Shown piece by piece: positions 25,033-32,781 of a stretch of DNA of 39,404 bases. Origin of the DNA: Gemmatimonadaceae bacterium. Lineage in GTDB: Bacteria > Gemmatimonadota > Gemmatimonadetes > Gemmatimonadales > Gemmatimonadaceae. The notes under the pieces were generated by a model. That model worked only from the letters and a program-made list of their open reading frames with translations. It was not told the DNA's origin and did not search any database. Within the stretch, counting starts at the first letter, position 1. The number at the start of each line of letters is the position of its first letter. Location: positions 1 to 39,404 of the forward strand of contig JACMPK010000121.1 in assembly GCA_014377535.1 (NCBI GenBank). The letters are read 5' to 3'. The translations under genes and the position numbers were made by a program.

Positions 25033-27120
25033 ATGCCCCCCCTGTTCACCCTGCTCATGGACGGCATGCCGCACGGCTACTGCCTGCTCTGGAACCCGCA
25101 GCTGCTCTGGCTGCATGCGGTCTCCGATTCGGTGATTGCGCTGGCGTACTTCATGATTCCCGTGTCGTTGCTGCGCTTCGCGAAGCGGCGACCCGATGTG
25201 CCGTTCAATCTCGTCTTTCTCTGCTTCGGCGCCTTCATCCTGCTCTGCGGCACCTCACACGTGCTCGGCGTCTACAACATTTGGGTACCGAACTGGTGGC
25301 TCAGCGGCATCGTCAAGGCGGCAACGGCCGCGGTATCGGTTTGCACGGCCGTGCTGCTGGTGAAGCTGCTGCCGCAGGCAGTCGCGTTACCCAGCTCCTC
25401 GCAGCTGCAGGTGCTCAACGTCCGCCTGCACGACACGAATGCGCAGCTCGTGCACGAGGCGCGCGAGCGTGAATTGGCGCAGCGTGCCCTCGCACGCGCA
25501 CATGAGGATGCCGAGGAGCTGGTGCGCGTCCGCACTGCTGAACTTTCAGAGGCGCACCTGCGACTCGAGCAGAGCGCGGCGCGGTATCGTGCCCTCGTGC
25601 AGGCGTCAGCCGACAGCGTGTGGACGACGACGCCCGACGGCACGCCAAGCGATATGAATGAGTACGAACAATTCACCGGAGCGCCATTGTCGCGTGTGCC
25701 CCGCGACACCGGACTGCTGGTGCACGAAGACGATCGCGCTGAGGTGCTGCAGCGCTGGCAGCATGCCATTGATACGCGCACGCCGTTCGACTCGCAGCAT
25801 CGCCTCCAGCATGCCGACGGTAGCTGGCGCCACGTACGGGCACAGGCTGTACCCGTGTTCGAGCAGACTGGCGATGTACGCGAATGGGTGGGCACACATG
25901 TCGACATCAGCGCACAGGTGGAAACGGCGCGCCGGATGGAGGCCATGCAGCAGCAGCTGGAGCAGTCGCAGCGTCTGGAAGCGGTGGGACGCCTCGCGGG
26001 TGGCATAGCGCACGACTTCAACAACCTGCTCACCGTGATCACCGGCGCGGGCACGCTCGTGCTGGACGAGATACCTCGCGAACATGCGTGGCGCCGCGAC
26101 GTGGAGGACGTGGTGGCCGCCGGTACGCGTGCGGCGGCGCTGACGGCACAGCTGCTGGCGTACAGCCGCAAGCAGGTCCTGCAACCATGCCGCCTGGACG
26201 TGAACAGCGTGCTGCTGGACGTCCATACGATGCTGCGTCGTCTCATCGGCGCGCAGATCCAGATTGACATGGTGACGCGTCCCGTGACATGGACGGTGCT
26301 CGCCGATCCGAACCAGCTGGAGCAGGTGATACTGAACCTTGCCCTCAACGCACGCGATGCGATGCCAGGCGGCGGCACGATCACCTTCGAGACAGAACAG
26401 GTGATCGTCGATACCGAGTACAGGGACCAGCACCTCGGTGTCGCGGCCGGTGAATACGTCATGCTCGCGGTCTCGGACAACGGTACCGGGATGGACGACG
26501 TGACGCGCGCACAGATATTTGACCCATTTTTCACCACGAAGCCCGTCGGTGCCGGTACAGGTCTCGGGTTGGCCACGGTCTACGGCATCGTTCGACAGAG
26601 CGGGGGACACATCTACGTCTACAGCGAACCGGGGCTTGGCACGACATTCAAGGTCTATCTGCCTCGCGCCGCGGGCGACGCGCCAGCGGTTCCTGCGGCG
26701 TCACCGCACAGTCTCACGTCGCTCCCGACCGGAGAGTCGATCCTGCTGGTCGAGGATGCCCCCGATGTCCGTGAGTTCGTGGCCCGCGTACTTACCCGCG
26801 CAGGGTATGAGGTGCACTCCGCCGATGGACCGACTGCCGCGCTGGCAGCACTCGATGGCGGACTCGAGCACATCGACCTGCTGCTTTCAGACGTCATCAT
26901 GCCGGGCATGAACGGGCGTGAACTCGCAGACGTAATCGTCGAGAAGCGTCCTGACATTGCCGTGCTGTTCATGTCGGGTTACACCGACAATGCCATCGTG
27001 CACCACGGAGTGCTCGACCCACGCACGAATTTCCTGCACAAGCCATTCACGCCCGATCAGTTGCTGAACGAGATCAGGAGAACCATCGCGGAGCACGGGC
27101 GTCGGCAGGCTGCGGACTGA
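25033..27120 (+). CDS. ETR1-like (ethylene receptor-type) hybrid sensor histidine kinase
   Basis: A 695-residue protein. ATG 25033 has AAGGA at 25021-25025. Residues 24-115 form three transmembrane helices matching the ethylene-binding domain of plant ETR1 and cyanobacterial Slr1212. 'SDSVIALAYFMIP' and 'FGAFILLCGTSH' align with ETR1 at a constant offset of 7, so D32, Y39, P43, C72 and H76 correspond to ETR1 D25, Y32, P36, C65 and H69. C65 and H69 are the copper ligands. A third helix (KAATAAVSVCTA) ends at residue 115. After it come a coiled coil (about 125-180), a PAS domain (about 185-300), HisKA (H327 in AHDFNNLL) and HATPase (N439, DNGTGM, FFTTK, GTGLGL). A C-terminal receiver has D620 in LLSDVIMP and a lysine in LHKPF. 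Ethylene or another small hydrophobic ligand bound via Cu(I) is an inference from these residues. Confidence 0.92.
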   Translation: MPPLFTLLMDGMPHGYCLLWNPQLLWLHAVSDSVIALAYFMIPVSLLRFAKRRPDVPFNLVFLCFGAFILLCGTSHVLGVYNIWVPNWWLSGIVKAATAAVSVCTAVLLVKLLPQAVALPSSSQLQVLNVRLHDTNAQLVHEARERELAQRALARAHEDAEELVRVRTAELSEAHLRLEQSAARYRALVQASADSVWTTTPDGTPSDMNEYEQFTGAPLSRVPRDTGLLVHEDDRAEVLQRWQHAIDTRTPFDSQHRLQHADGSWRHVRAQAVPVFEQTGDVREWVGTHVDISAQVETARRMEAMQQQLEQSQRLEAVGRLAGGIAHDFNNLLTVITGAGTLVLDEIPREHAWRRDVEDVVAAGTRAAALTAQLLAYSRKQVLQPCRLDVNSVLLDVHTMLRRLIGAQIQIDMVTRPVTWTVLADPNQLEQVILNLALNARDAMPGGGTITFETEQVIVDTEYRDQHLGVAAGEYVMLAVSDNGTGMDDVTRAQIFDPFFTTKPVGAGTGLGLATVYGIVRQSGGHIYVYSEPGLGTTFKVYLPRAAGDAPAVPAASPHSLTSLPTGESILLVEDAPDVREFVARVLTRAGYEVHSADGPTAALAALDGGLEHIDLLLSDVIMPGMNGRELADVIVEKRPDIAVLFMSGYTDNAIVHHGVLDPRTNFLHKPFTPDQLLNEIRRTIAEHGRRQAAD

Positions 27121-27144
27121 TGTGCGCCCGCGACGGTGCACAGT

Positions 27145-27178
27145 CCGCTTCGCCGCGTGCGCTTGCGCGGCGAAGCGG
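27145..27178 (+). terminator. Strong hairpin after the ETR1-like kinase
   Basis: A perfect 13-bp GC-rich stem (27145-27157 with 27166-27178) and an 8-base loop, 25 bases after the kinase stop. No U-tract. It suggests that the response regulator at 27309 is a separate transcript or only partly read through. Confidence 0.6.
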
Positions 27179-27308
27179 TCTGGACTAACTCACTTGTCCC
27201 GTCGATGCGCTCGAGACTCGCGGCGCAGGCTCGCGCCAACGACGGCCAGCACAGCTTTCATACACGCGGAGTATCAGTGCAACGTCGCGGCGCAGCGGGA
27301 ATGCCAGT

Positions 27309-27713
27309 ATGAGCGCGGAGCCCTTGGTGATGACGCCATCGCGATGTCGCGTGCTCGTGGTGGATGACAATGTGGATAGTGCCGACAGCCTCACGGCGGT
27401 GGTGCGCATGCTGGGTCACGACGCCCAGACTGCCTACGACGGTCTGGCTGCCGTCGAAATGGCGGCGGAGCTGCATCCGGACCTGATCCTCATGGACATC
27501 ACACTGCCCAAGCTGTCCGGCTACGAGGCTGCTGCGCGAATCAGGCAAGCGCCGGATTCCGAGCGCATCGTGCTGGTCGCACTGACCGGCTGGGGTCGCG
27601 AGGAGGACAAGCGCGAGGCGCTTGCCGCGGGCTTCACTCATCACTTCATCAAGCCGGTCGACTTTCCAGCCCTGAAGCGACTGCTCGCCGAGACGTCTGC
27701 CGCGGCGCCGTGA
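27309..27713 (+). CDS. Single-domain response regulator
   Basis: A 134-residue protein that is only a receiver domain. It has D19-D20 in the acidic pocket (VLVVDDN), phospho-acceptor D63 in LILMDITLP, the switch Thr in ALTGWG and K115 in FIKPVD. There is no output domain, so it would act as a CheY/DivK-like protein that binds a target or passes phosphate along a relay. The start at ATG 27309 precedes the domain by 12 residues. It lies 188 bases downstream of the ETR1-like hybrid kinase with a hairpin between them, so it is a candidate but unproven partner. Confidence 0.92.
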   Translation: MSAEPLVMTPSRCRVLVVDDNVDSADSLTAVVRMLGHDAQTAYDGLAAVEMAAELHPDLILMDITLPKLSGYEAAARIRQAPDSERIVLVALTGWGREEDKREALAAGFTHHFIKPVDFPALKRLLAETSAAAP

Positions 27714-27750
27714 CGACGTCGCAGGCGCGATGTTCTGTTGCGTAAGCGGA

Positions 27751-27787
27751 AAAGCCCAGGTGACTCCACTGTCACTTGGGCTTTTTT
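27751..27787 (+). terminator. Rho-independent terminator
   Basis: An 11-bp stem (GCCCAGGTGAC with GTCACTTGGGC, one G-U type pair), a 6-base loop and a run of six T, 38 bases after the response regulator stop. This is the only hairpin in the window with a proper U-tract. On the minus strand it also ends in four T. Confidence 0.9.
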
Positions 27788-28139
27788 ACCATCCTCATGT
27801 CCGGACGATCTGCGCAAATCGCTTGAACGTTCCTGCGGTGAAGCGCCATGCGGAACAACACCGCGAAGCCGGTACTTGGCAATCGCTCCGTCGATGGTTC
27901 AGAAACAACCTTCGTTATGACGGTCGTGCTGATACCTCGCAGATTGTTTACGAGTACCGCAAACCCGCGATCAGCCGCCGGCTTGATGGTGTGATAGGTC
28001 AGTTTGTACCGGGTGTTCTCGATGGTTCTGGCCTGACTCGTCGGAGGCCAGATTAAGGAGGTGACATTGCCGCCGACGCCAATCGTGACCGAGCCCATGA
28101 CTGAGCCGAGAAACGAGGTGTTGCCGCTGAATGGCGTCG
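27772..28139 (-). CDS. Hypothetical ORF with doubtful coding status
   Basis: From ATG 28139 this frame encodes 121 residues that start MTTPFSGNTSF and contain 'SVTIGVGGNVTSLIW' and 'RYKLTYHTIKP'. I recognise no family. Base composition is lower in GC than in neighbouring genes. Its last codons are read through the stem of the terminator at 27751-27787, which argues against it or implies a very tight 3' end. No ribosome site is visible. Confidence 0.2.
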
Positions 28140-28684
28140 TCATGCATGTGCTCGGAATCTGCGAATGCGCGCGTGTCCCTTTCACTCACTGCCTCACCAA
28201 GCGGACACGGACGAGCGACGCATTGCACCGTGCGGCGCCCTGCTTGAAAGTTCAATCGTCGCCAAGCAGTCGGGTTCGGCAACCTGCGCTGCGATCATTG
28301 CACGAGCACCTCTGGTGCACGTGAGCAGCGCAGATGTCATGAGGCGGATGAGTGCACGGCACGTCGCAGCTGGTCCTTGGTCAGGAGTGGATACGCTGGC
28401 CAGCTGATGACCGGACTCGAGTGCAATTTTCCGTTGGCATACGCTGACGCTGTTCGTTGTGATGCGATGCTGCATGTCGAAAATCAGCGGCCGTTCGCGA
28501 CTGCCATTCACCGCCGCGCTGACGGCGGAATCCAGGTGCTGAAGGGCGCGAGCCTCCGACGTGCGCGTGCACCTGCAGCGACCTTGGCCATTCTTCGTCG
28601 CCTGTCGACGCGCTTTGCGGCGGCATACCTTGCCATGGTGACGATATGGAGTTGATCATACCCGCGTCGGATATGGAGCATGGC
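27788..28684. other. Gene-poor stretch of about 900 bases
   Basis: Between the response regulator's terminator and the kinase-like gene at 28685 I find no ORF with recognisable protein features. Several overlapping short frames on both strands are present, with weaker third-position GC bias than nearby genes. No tRNA fold, tandem repeat or insertion-sequence end was seen. It may hold decayed genes, an untranslated RNA or long regulatory DNA. Confidence 0.4.
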
Positions 28685-29422
28685 ATGACAACGGAAAAGA
28701 CCACGCTGAGTGTGCTCGAGGGGCTGGCGCACGAGTTGCGCACACCCTTGGGCGCGATTGGCGGCTACGCGGAGCTGCTGCGACTGGGCATGCACGGGCC
28801 CGTCACAACCGCACAGGCGGAGGTGCTCGCGCGCATCACACGCAACCAGGACATCATGGTCGGGATCATCACCGACTTCATGGCCTATGCGGAACTCGAC
28901 GCCGGTGCGGTGCGCCTGGTGCCGACACTCGGCGTCATGTCCGACATCGTGCAGGGTGGCATCGAGAAGATTGGGTCGCGCGCGGCTGTCCAGGGAGTGC
29001 AGATCAGTCGCAGCACCGACATGCACGCTGATCAGCACCCGTCGCAGGCGCGTGTGCTCGATGCGGCCGACGTGACCGTGCTGGTGGACGTGCAAGCCGC
29101 AATGACCGTGGTGGCCGAGCTGCTGCGCGATGCACTCGATACCGCAGGCGCCGACGGTCAGGTGAACGTGGACGTCGCGGTGTCCGACGATCACGTGGAC
29201 GTGCTGATCGAGAGCAGCGGTGAGCCGATCGCTGCCTCGAGAGTCGACGCGGTCTTCGTGCCATTCGATCGCACGCGCGGTCCCGGGCTTCCGCCAGCAC
29301 GCCCGCCAGCGCTGTCACTGCCTCACGCGCGCCTGATGGCGCGCCTGATTGGCGGCGATGTGACCGCCGTGCCGCACGAGTCGCGCCGCGCGCTGGTCTT
29401 CACGTTACCGGTCTCCGCATGA
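28685..29422 (+). CDS. Histidine-kinase-like protein with degenerate ATP-binding domain
   Basis: A 245-residue soluble protein. ATG 28685 is chosen because GGAG lies six bases upstream; ATG 28646 and 28673 are in frame. A HisKA helix pair begins at once: H16 in LAHELRTPL, then AIGGYAELLRLG. The C-terminal half keeps the outline of a HATPase but not its motifs. The N box aligns as ELLRDAL instead of NLLxNAV, the DxGxG box reads ESSGEP, and the GxGLGL loop reads ARPPALSL. ATP binding is therefore unlikely. The dimerisation helices closely resemble those of the PAS kinase at 32782-35292. A phosphotransfer protein of the ChpT/Spo0B kind, or a dimerising pseudokinase, fits better than an active kinase. 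A single-domain regulator follows. Confidence 0.85.
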   Translation: MTTEKTTLSVLEGLAHELRTPLGAIGGYAELLRLGMHGPVTTAQAEVLARITRNQDIMVGIITDFMAYAELDAGAVRLVPTLGVMSDIVQGGIEKIGSRAAVQGVQISRSTDMHADQHPSQARVLDAADVTVLVDVQAAMTVVAELLRDALDTAGADGQVNVDVAVSDDHVDVLIESSGEPIAASRVDAVFVPFDRTRGPGLPPARPPALSLPHARLMARLIGGDVTAVPHESRRALVFTLPVSA

Positions 29423-29453
29423 TTCCAGCTTCCGAACGCATCACATGCTGGAA
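29423..29453 (+). terminator. Weak hairpin after the kinase-like gene
   Basis: A perfect 7-bp inverted repeat (29423-29429 with 29447-29453) with a 17-base loop, starting directly after the stop codon. No U-tract. It may be a 3'-end structure or chance. Confidence 0.25.
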
Positions 29454-29543
29454 CGGCTTGGTCAAACGTGCCTTTCCCGCGGTGTTCATTCCCGATGCAT
29501 TTCACGTCCCCACGTTTCCCACTCGCGTGACCACACGACCGTG

Positions 29544-29987
29544 ATGAACTCAATTTTCTTGAACGATGCGGCAGGTCCGCCCGCTGGCGAGGCACCCTTG
29601 GTGATGGTGGCCGAGGATAACCCCGACAACCGGATGATCGCATCGACGATGCTTCGTCATTCGGGGTATCGCGTCATCGAGGCAACGACCGGCGCCGAGG
29701 CCATGCGACTGGCACGACTCGAGAAGCCCGTGCTGATCTTGATGGACGTCGGCATGCCGGACATCGACGGCTGGACCGCAACGCGGACGCTCAAAAGCGA
29801 TCCCGAGACACAGCACATCATCATCCTGGCGTTCACCGCGCATGCGCTGCCGGCCGATCGCGAGCATGCGCTCCGCGCCGGCTGCGACGGCTATCTCGCC
29901 AAGCCGGTGGCGCCGCTACGTCTGGTGCGCGAGGTGCAGCTGGCGCTGTTGGCGGCAACGTCGAAGGCCGCCACACCCGCTGACTGA
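29544..29987 (+). CDS. Single-domain response regulator (DivK/CheY-like)
   Basis: ATG 29544 gives 147 residues: a short N-terminal tail and one receiver domain. It has E24-D25 in MVAEDNPDNR, phospho-acceptor D68 in LILMDVGMPDIDGW, the switch Thr in AFTAHAL and K120 in YLAKPV. The VAEDNPDNRMIAS and DGYLAKPV segments are those of DivK-like and hybrid-kinase receivers. It has no output domain. The gene lies 121 bases after the ATPase-degenerate kinase-like gene, which would be a natural phosphate donor or acceptor for it if that protein is a phosphotransferase. The two genes may be co-transcribed. Confidence 0.92.
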   Translation: MNSIFLNDAAGPPAGEAPLVMVAEDNPDNRMIASTMLRHSGYRVIEATTGAEAMRLARLEKPVLILMDVGMPDIDGWTATRTLKSDPETQHIIILAFTAHALPADREHALRAGCDGYLAKPVAPLRLVREVQLALLAATSKAATPAD

Positions 29988-30049
29988 CTCCGTCTGGCAG
30001 GTGCGGTGCCCGTCGTGTGGTCTCACACAGTGCCTCATGGCACCCCGGT

Positions 30050-32020
30050 TCAGCGGGCGCCATCCAGCGAGAAAGCGACGAGTTCCGCATCGTCGCCGCC
30101 GCCCGTGGCAATGACGATGTACTGCACGCCATTGGCCCCGCGGTAGGAGACCGGATTCGCGTAGCCGCGGCCCGCGGGCAGATCGAATTGCCAGAGCACG
30201 CGACCATCACGCGTGTCGAGCGCGTAGAGCACCGTGCCGCCGCCGGTGGCGAAGAGCAGCCCACCTTTCGTGACTGTGCCGCCAGGTGCACCTGCCACAC
30301 CCAGCGGTGGAAGTGTCACGCCCGCGAGCAGGGGATGCTGACGGATCGACGGCGTGTCACCCAGCGTCACCTGCCAGCGTCGACGTCCGGTGTCCATGTC
30401 GATCGCCGTCATCGTGCCGTACGGCGGCTTGATCAGCGGAAGCTGTTCAGGCGGCAGGTGATCGGCCTTCCCGGAGTCGGGATCGGCGGTCACGCCAAGT
30501 CCGCTGTGCACGAGATCGGCGGTGTACGTGAAGCCGATGGTGTCGTTCGGCTGGCCCTGCTGGATGCGATAGAGTGCGGGGCTGTTCGTGGCCTTCACGA
30601 ACAGTGTGTGCGTCTCCGGATCATATGACGTACTGCCCCACCCCGCGCCGCCGATCGCGCCGGGCATGGTGATCGTGCCCTGCAGCGAGGGCGGTGTGAA
30701 GATCGGACCGCTGCGGTACTGCGCAAACAGCTCGCGCGCGCGGCGGTGCAGCTCGGGCGTGAAGTCGATCAGGTCCGATTCGCGCACTTCCTGGCGGGAG
30801 AATGGCGCGGGCAGTGTTGGCATGGGCTGCGTGGGCGACGCGCGCTCGCCAGGCACGTCGCTCGCCGGCACCGGCCGTTCCACGATGGGCCAGATCGGCG
30901 CACCCGTCACGCGATCGAACACATAGATCCACGCGGTCTTCGACGGCACCGCGACCACGTCACGCGGTGCGCCCTTCCACTGGATCGTCGCCAGGACCGG
31001 CGGTGCGGGCAGGTCGTAATCCCAGAGGCCGTGATGTACGATCTGGTAATGCCACACGCGTCGCCCCGTGCGCGCATCCAGCGCCACGACCGATTCGGCG
31101 AACAGGTTGTCACCCTTGCGATCGCCGCCGTACCAGTCGTTGGTTGGCGTGGACACAGGCAGGAACAGCAGGCCGCGCGCGGCATCGAGACTCATCGGCG
31201 CCCACACGTTGGTGTGGCCCATGTAGGCCCATGAGCCGTTCTCCCACGTCTTCCAACCGAACTCACCGGAATCAGGCACCGTGTGAAAGCTCCAGACGCG
31301 CCGTCCGGTGCGTACGTCAAATGCCTGCACGTCGCCCGGTGGATCGTTGCGGTAGCGCAGCCGGTCACCCACGCCGTTACCCACGATCACCAGGTCGCCG
31401 TACACCACCGGTGGCGACGTGTTGGTGTAGTGCGCACGGTTGGTGGGGCGACGCAACTGTGCCGTGAGGTCCACCTCGCCGTTCGCGCCGAATGACGGGA
31501 TCACGCGGCCGGTCGCCGCATCCAGCGCAATGAGCCGGTACCGCGCATTGATGAAGATCCGGCGTTCCTTCGCCGACGACCACGTGGCCACGCCGCGATG
31601 CACGAAGCCGGTGCCGTTCGACGGCTGGCCCATGCGCCAGACTTCGGGATCATACTTCCAGAGTTCACGTCCGGATGTCGCATCGAGTGCCGCGACGGCC
31701 GCATATGGCGTGGAGACATACAGCGTGTCGCCGATCACCACCGGAGACGCCTGGAACAGGCCGGGTCGTGCGGCCTTGCGGTCAGGTGCCGCGACCACGC
31801 TCTTCTCGCCGGTACTCCAGCGCCAGGCCACCTTCAGCCGGCTGACGTTTGCTCGATCGATGTCTGCGACGGGCGCATAGCGCATCGCACCGGCATCACC
31901 GCTGGCGCTGGGCCAGTCGACGCGTTGTGCATGCAGCGGCACGGAGAGGAACGGTGCCGAAGCAATGACCAGGAGGCAGCAGGCATCGTGCATGATACGG
32001 GCAATTGGTGAATGGCTCAT
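30050..32020 (-). CDS. PQQ-dependent (quinoprotein) dehydrogenase, glucose-dehydrogenase type
   Basis: A 656-residue protein from ATG 32020 (ATG 31993 is an alternative) with a signal peptide (residues 1-32, ending PLHAQ). The mature chain is an eight-bladed PQQ propeller, shown by repeated blades of the form ALDxxTGRxxW: 'ALDATSGRELWKYDPE', 'AFDVRTGRRVWSFHT', 'ALDARTGRRVWHYQ' and 'ALDTRDGRVLWQFD'. The sequence 'IVHHGLWDYDLPA' is close to the HHDLWDxDxPA signature of quinoprotein glucose dehydrogenases. It lacks the N-terminal membrane helices of the Gcd enzyme and any cytochrome c domain. It is therefore a soluble periplasmic enzyme passing electrons to a separate acceptor. PQQ synthesis genes are not in the window. 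It converges on the regulator at 29544. Confidence 0.92.
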   Translation of the reverse strand: MSHSPIARIMHDACCLLVIASAPFLSVPLHAQRVDWPSASGDAGAMRYAPVADIDRANVSRLKVAWRWSTGEKSVVAAPDRKAARPGLFQASPVVIGDTLYVSTPYAAVAALDATSGRELWKYDPEVWRMGQPSNGTGFVHRGVATWSSAKERRIFINARYRLIALDAATGRVIPSFGANGEVDLTAQLRRPTNRAHYTNTSPPVVYGDLVIVGNGVGDRLRYRNDPPGDVQAFDVRTGRRVWSFHTVPDSGEFGWKTWENGSWAYMGHTNVWAPMSLDAARGLLFLPVSTPTNDWYGGDRKGDNLFAESVVALDARTGRRVWHYQIVHHGLWDYDLPAPPVLATIQWKGAPRDVVAVPSKTAWIYVFDRVTGAPIWPIVERPVPASDVPGERASPTQPMPTLPAPFSRQEVRESDLIDFTPELHRRARELFAQYRSGPIFTPPSLQGTITMPGAIGGAGWGSTSYDPETHTLFVKATNSPALYRIQQGQPNDTIGFTYTADLVHSGLGVTADPDSGKADHLPPEQLPLIKPPYGTMTAIDMDTGRRRWQVTLGDTPSIRQHPLLAGVTLPPLGVAGAPGGTVTKGGLLFATGGGTVLYALDTRDGRVLWQFDLPAGRGYANPVSYRGANGVQYIVIATGGGDDAELVAFSLDGAR

Positions 32021-32286
32021 GCGCTCGAATCAGCTTGGCGGGAGCGAGATTGTGAAGGTGCCCCGCGACGCCGTGCCACATCACGGACTGGCTGCGGGTC
32101 GGCTGCGGATTGCCACGGCAGCGGTCGACACTCCCAGCGGACTGCCGCTCTCTCGAGGCCGCCGCACTCCCGCGATGTCACCGTCGCATAACTTTCCCGC
32201 TGGCTCCGATCGCCGCGCCCATCCGGCGCCGCGTCACGCCGCATACCGACCGACCGCCTTAACCGAATCACCTGTTGCCTTACCTG

Positions 32287-32781
32287 ATGCCTTCATCGAA
32301 CGACACGCCGCCGGCACGACGCGGCACCACCGCGGCGGCGAGCGGCGCCAAGCCGCGGTCGCGCGCACGCGGACGCAGCGCGCATGCGGCCTCGCCGCTG
32401 ACCTCGATGCCGACGGGCCGCGCTGCGTATGCCGAGACGCGCGTCTGGCTGGTCAAACAGCATGGTCTCACCTGCGCCTACTGTGCGAAGCGCGTCACCG
32501 CGCGCGACCTCACGCTGGATCACGTCGCCCCGCGGCGCGGGATGACCGCCTACGATCGTCGCGACAACCTCGTGCTCTGCTGCCTGGCCTGCAACATTGC
32601 GAAGGCCGACAAGACCGCGATGGTCTGGCTGCTGGGCAAGCGTCACCGCGTGATCAACCTGGTGCGCTTCGGTAGCCACCTCAGTCAGGGGCTGGTCGAG
32701 ATGGTGCATGACCTGGCTGGGGCCGACGGGCTCTCCCTGGCAAAACGATTGTCGGACCCGGACTATCCGTACTCCGACTGA
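32287..32781 (+). CDS. HNH endonuclease
   Basis: A 164-residue protein from ATG 32287 (TTG 32275 is in frame). Residues 1-45 are a basic, disordered Ala/Arg/Ser tail. The HNH core has two zinc-binding Cys pairs, C63-x2-C66 and C99-x2-C102. The catalytic segment LTLDHVAPRRGM contains D78-H79, and N94 follows before the second Cys pair. This matches stand-alone HNH proteins common in bacterial chromosomes, whose cellular role is generally unknown. No restriction or phage partner is adjacent. The stop abuts that of the convergent kinase, forming TGATCA. Confidence 0.9.
   Translation: MPSSNDTPPARRGTTAAASGAKPRSRARGRSAHAASPLTSMPTGRAAYAETRVWLVKQHGLTCAYCAKRVTARDLTLDHVAPRRGMTAYDRRDNLVLCCLACNIAKADKTAMVWLLGKRHRVINLVRFGSHLSQGLVEMVHDLAGADGLSLAKRLSDPDYPYSD

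Noticed and set aside
27730-28056. 108-codon plus-strand frame across the terminator
   Set aside because: It runs through the stem and U-tract of a clear Rho-independent terminator and has no family features.
28255-28300. GGTTCGGCAACC, resembling a tRNA T-arm
   Set aside because: No acceptor stem, D-arm or anticodon arm can be built around it.
28165-28655. Short plus- and minus-strand frames before the kinase-like gene
   Set aside because: The frames overlap each other, lack ribosome sites and have Arg/Ala-rich products without features.
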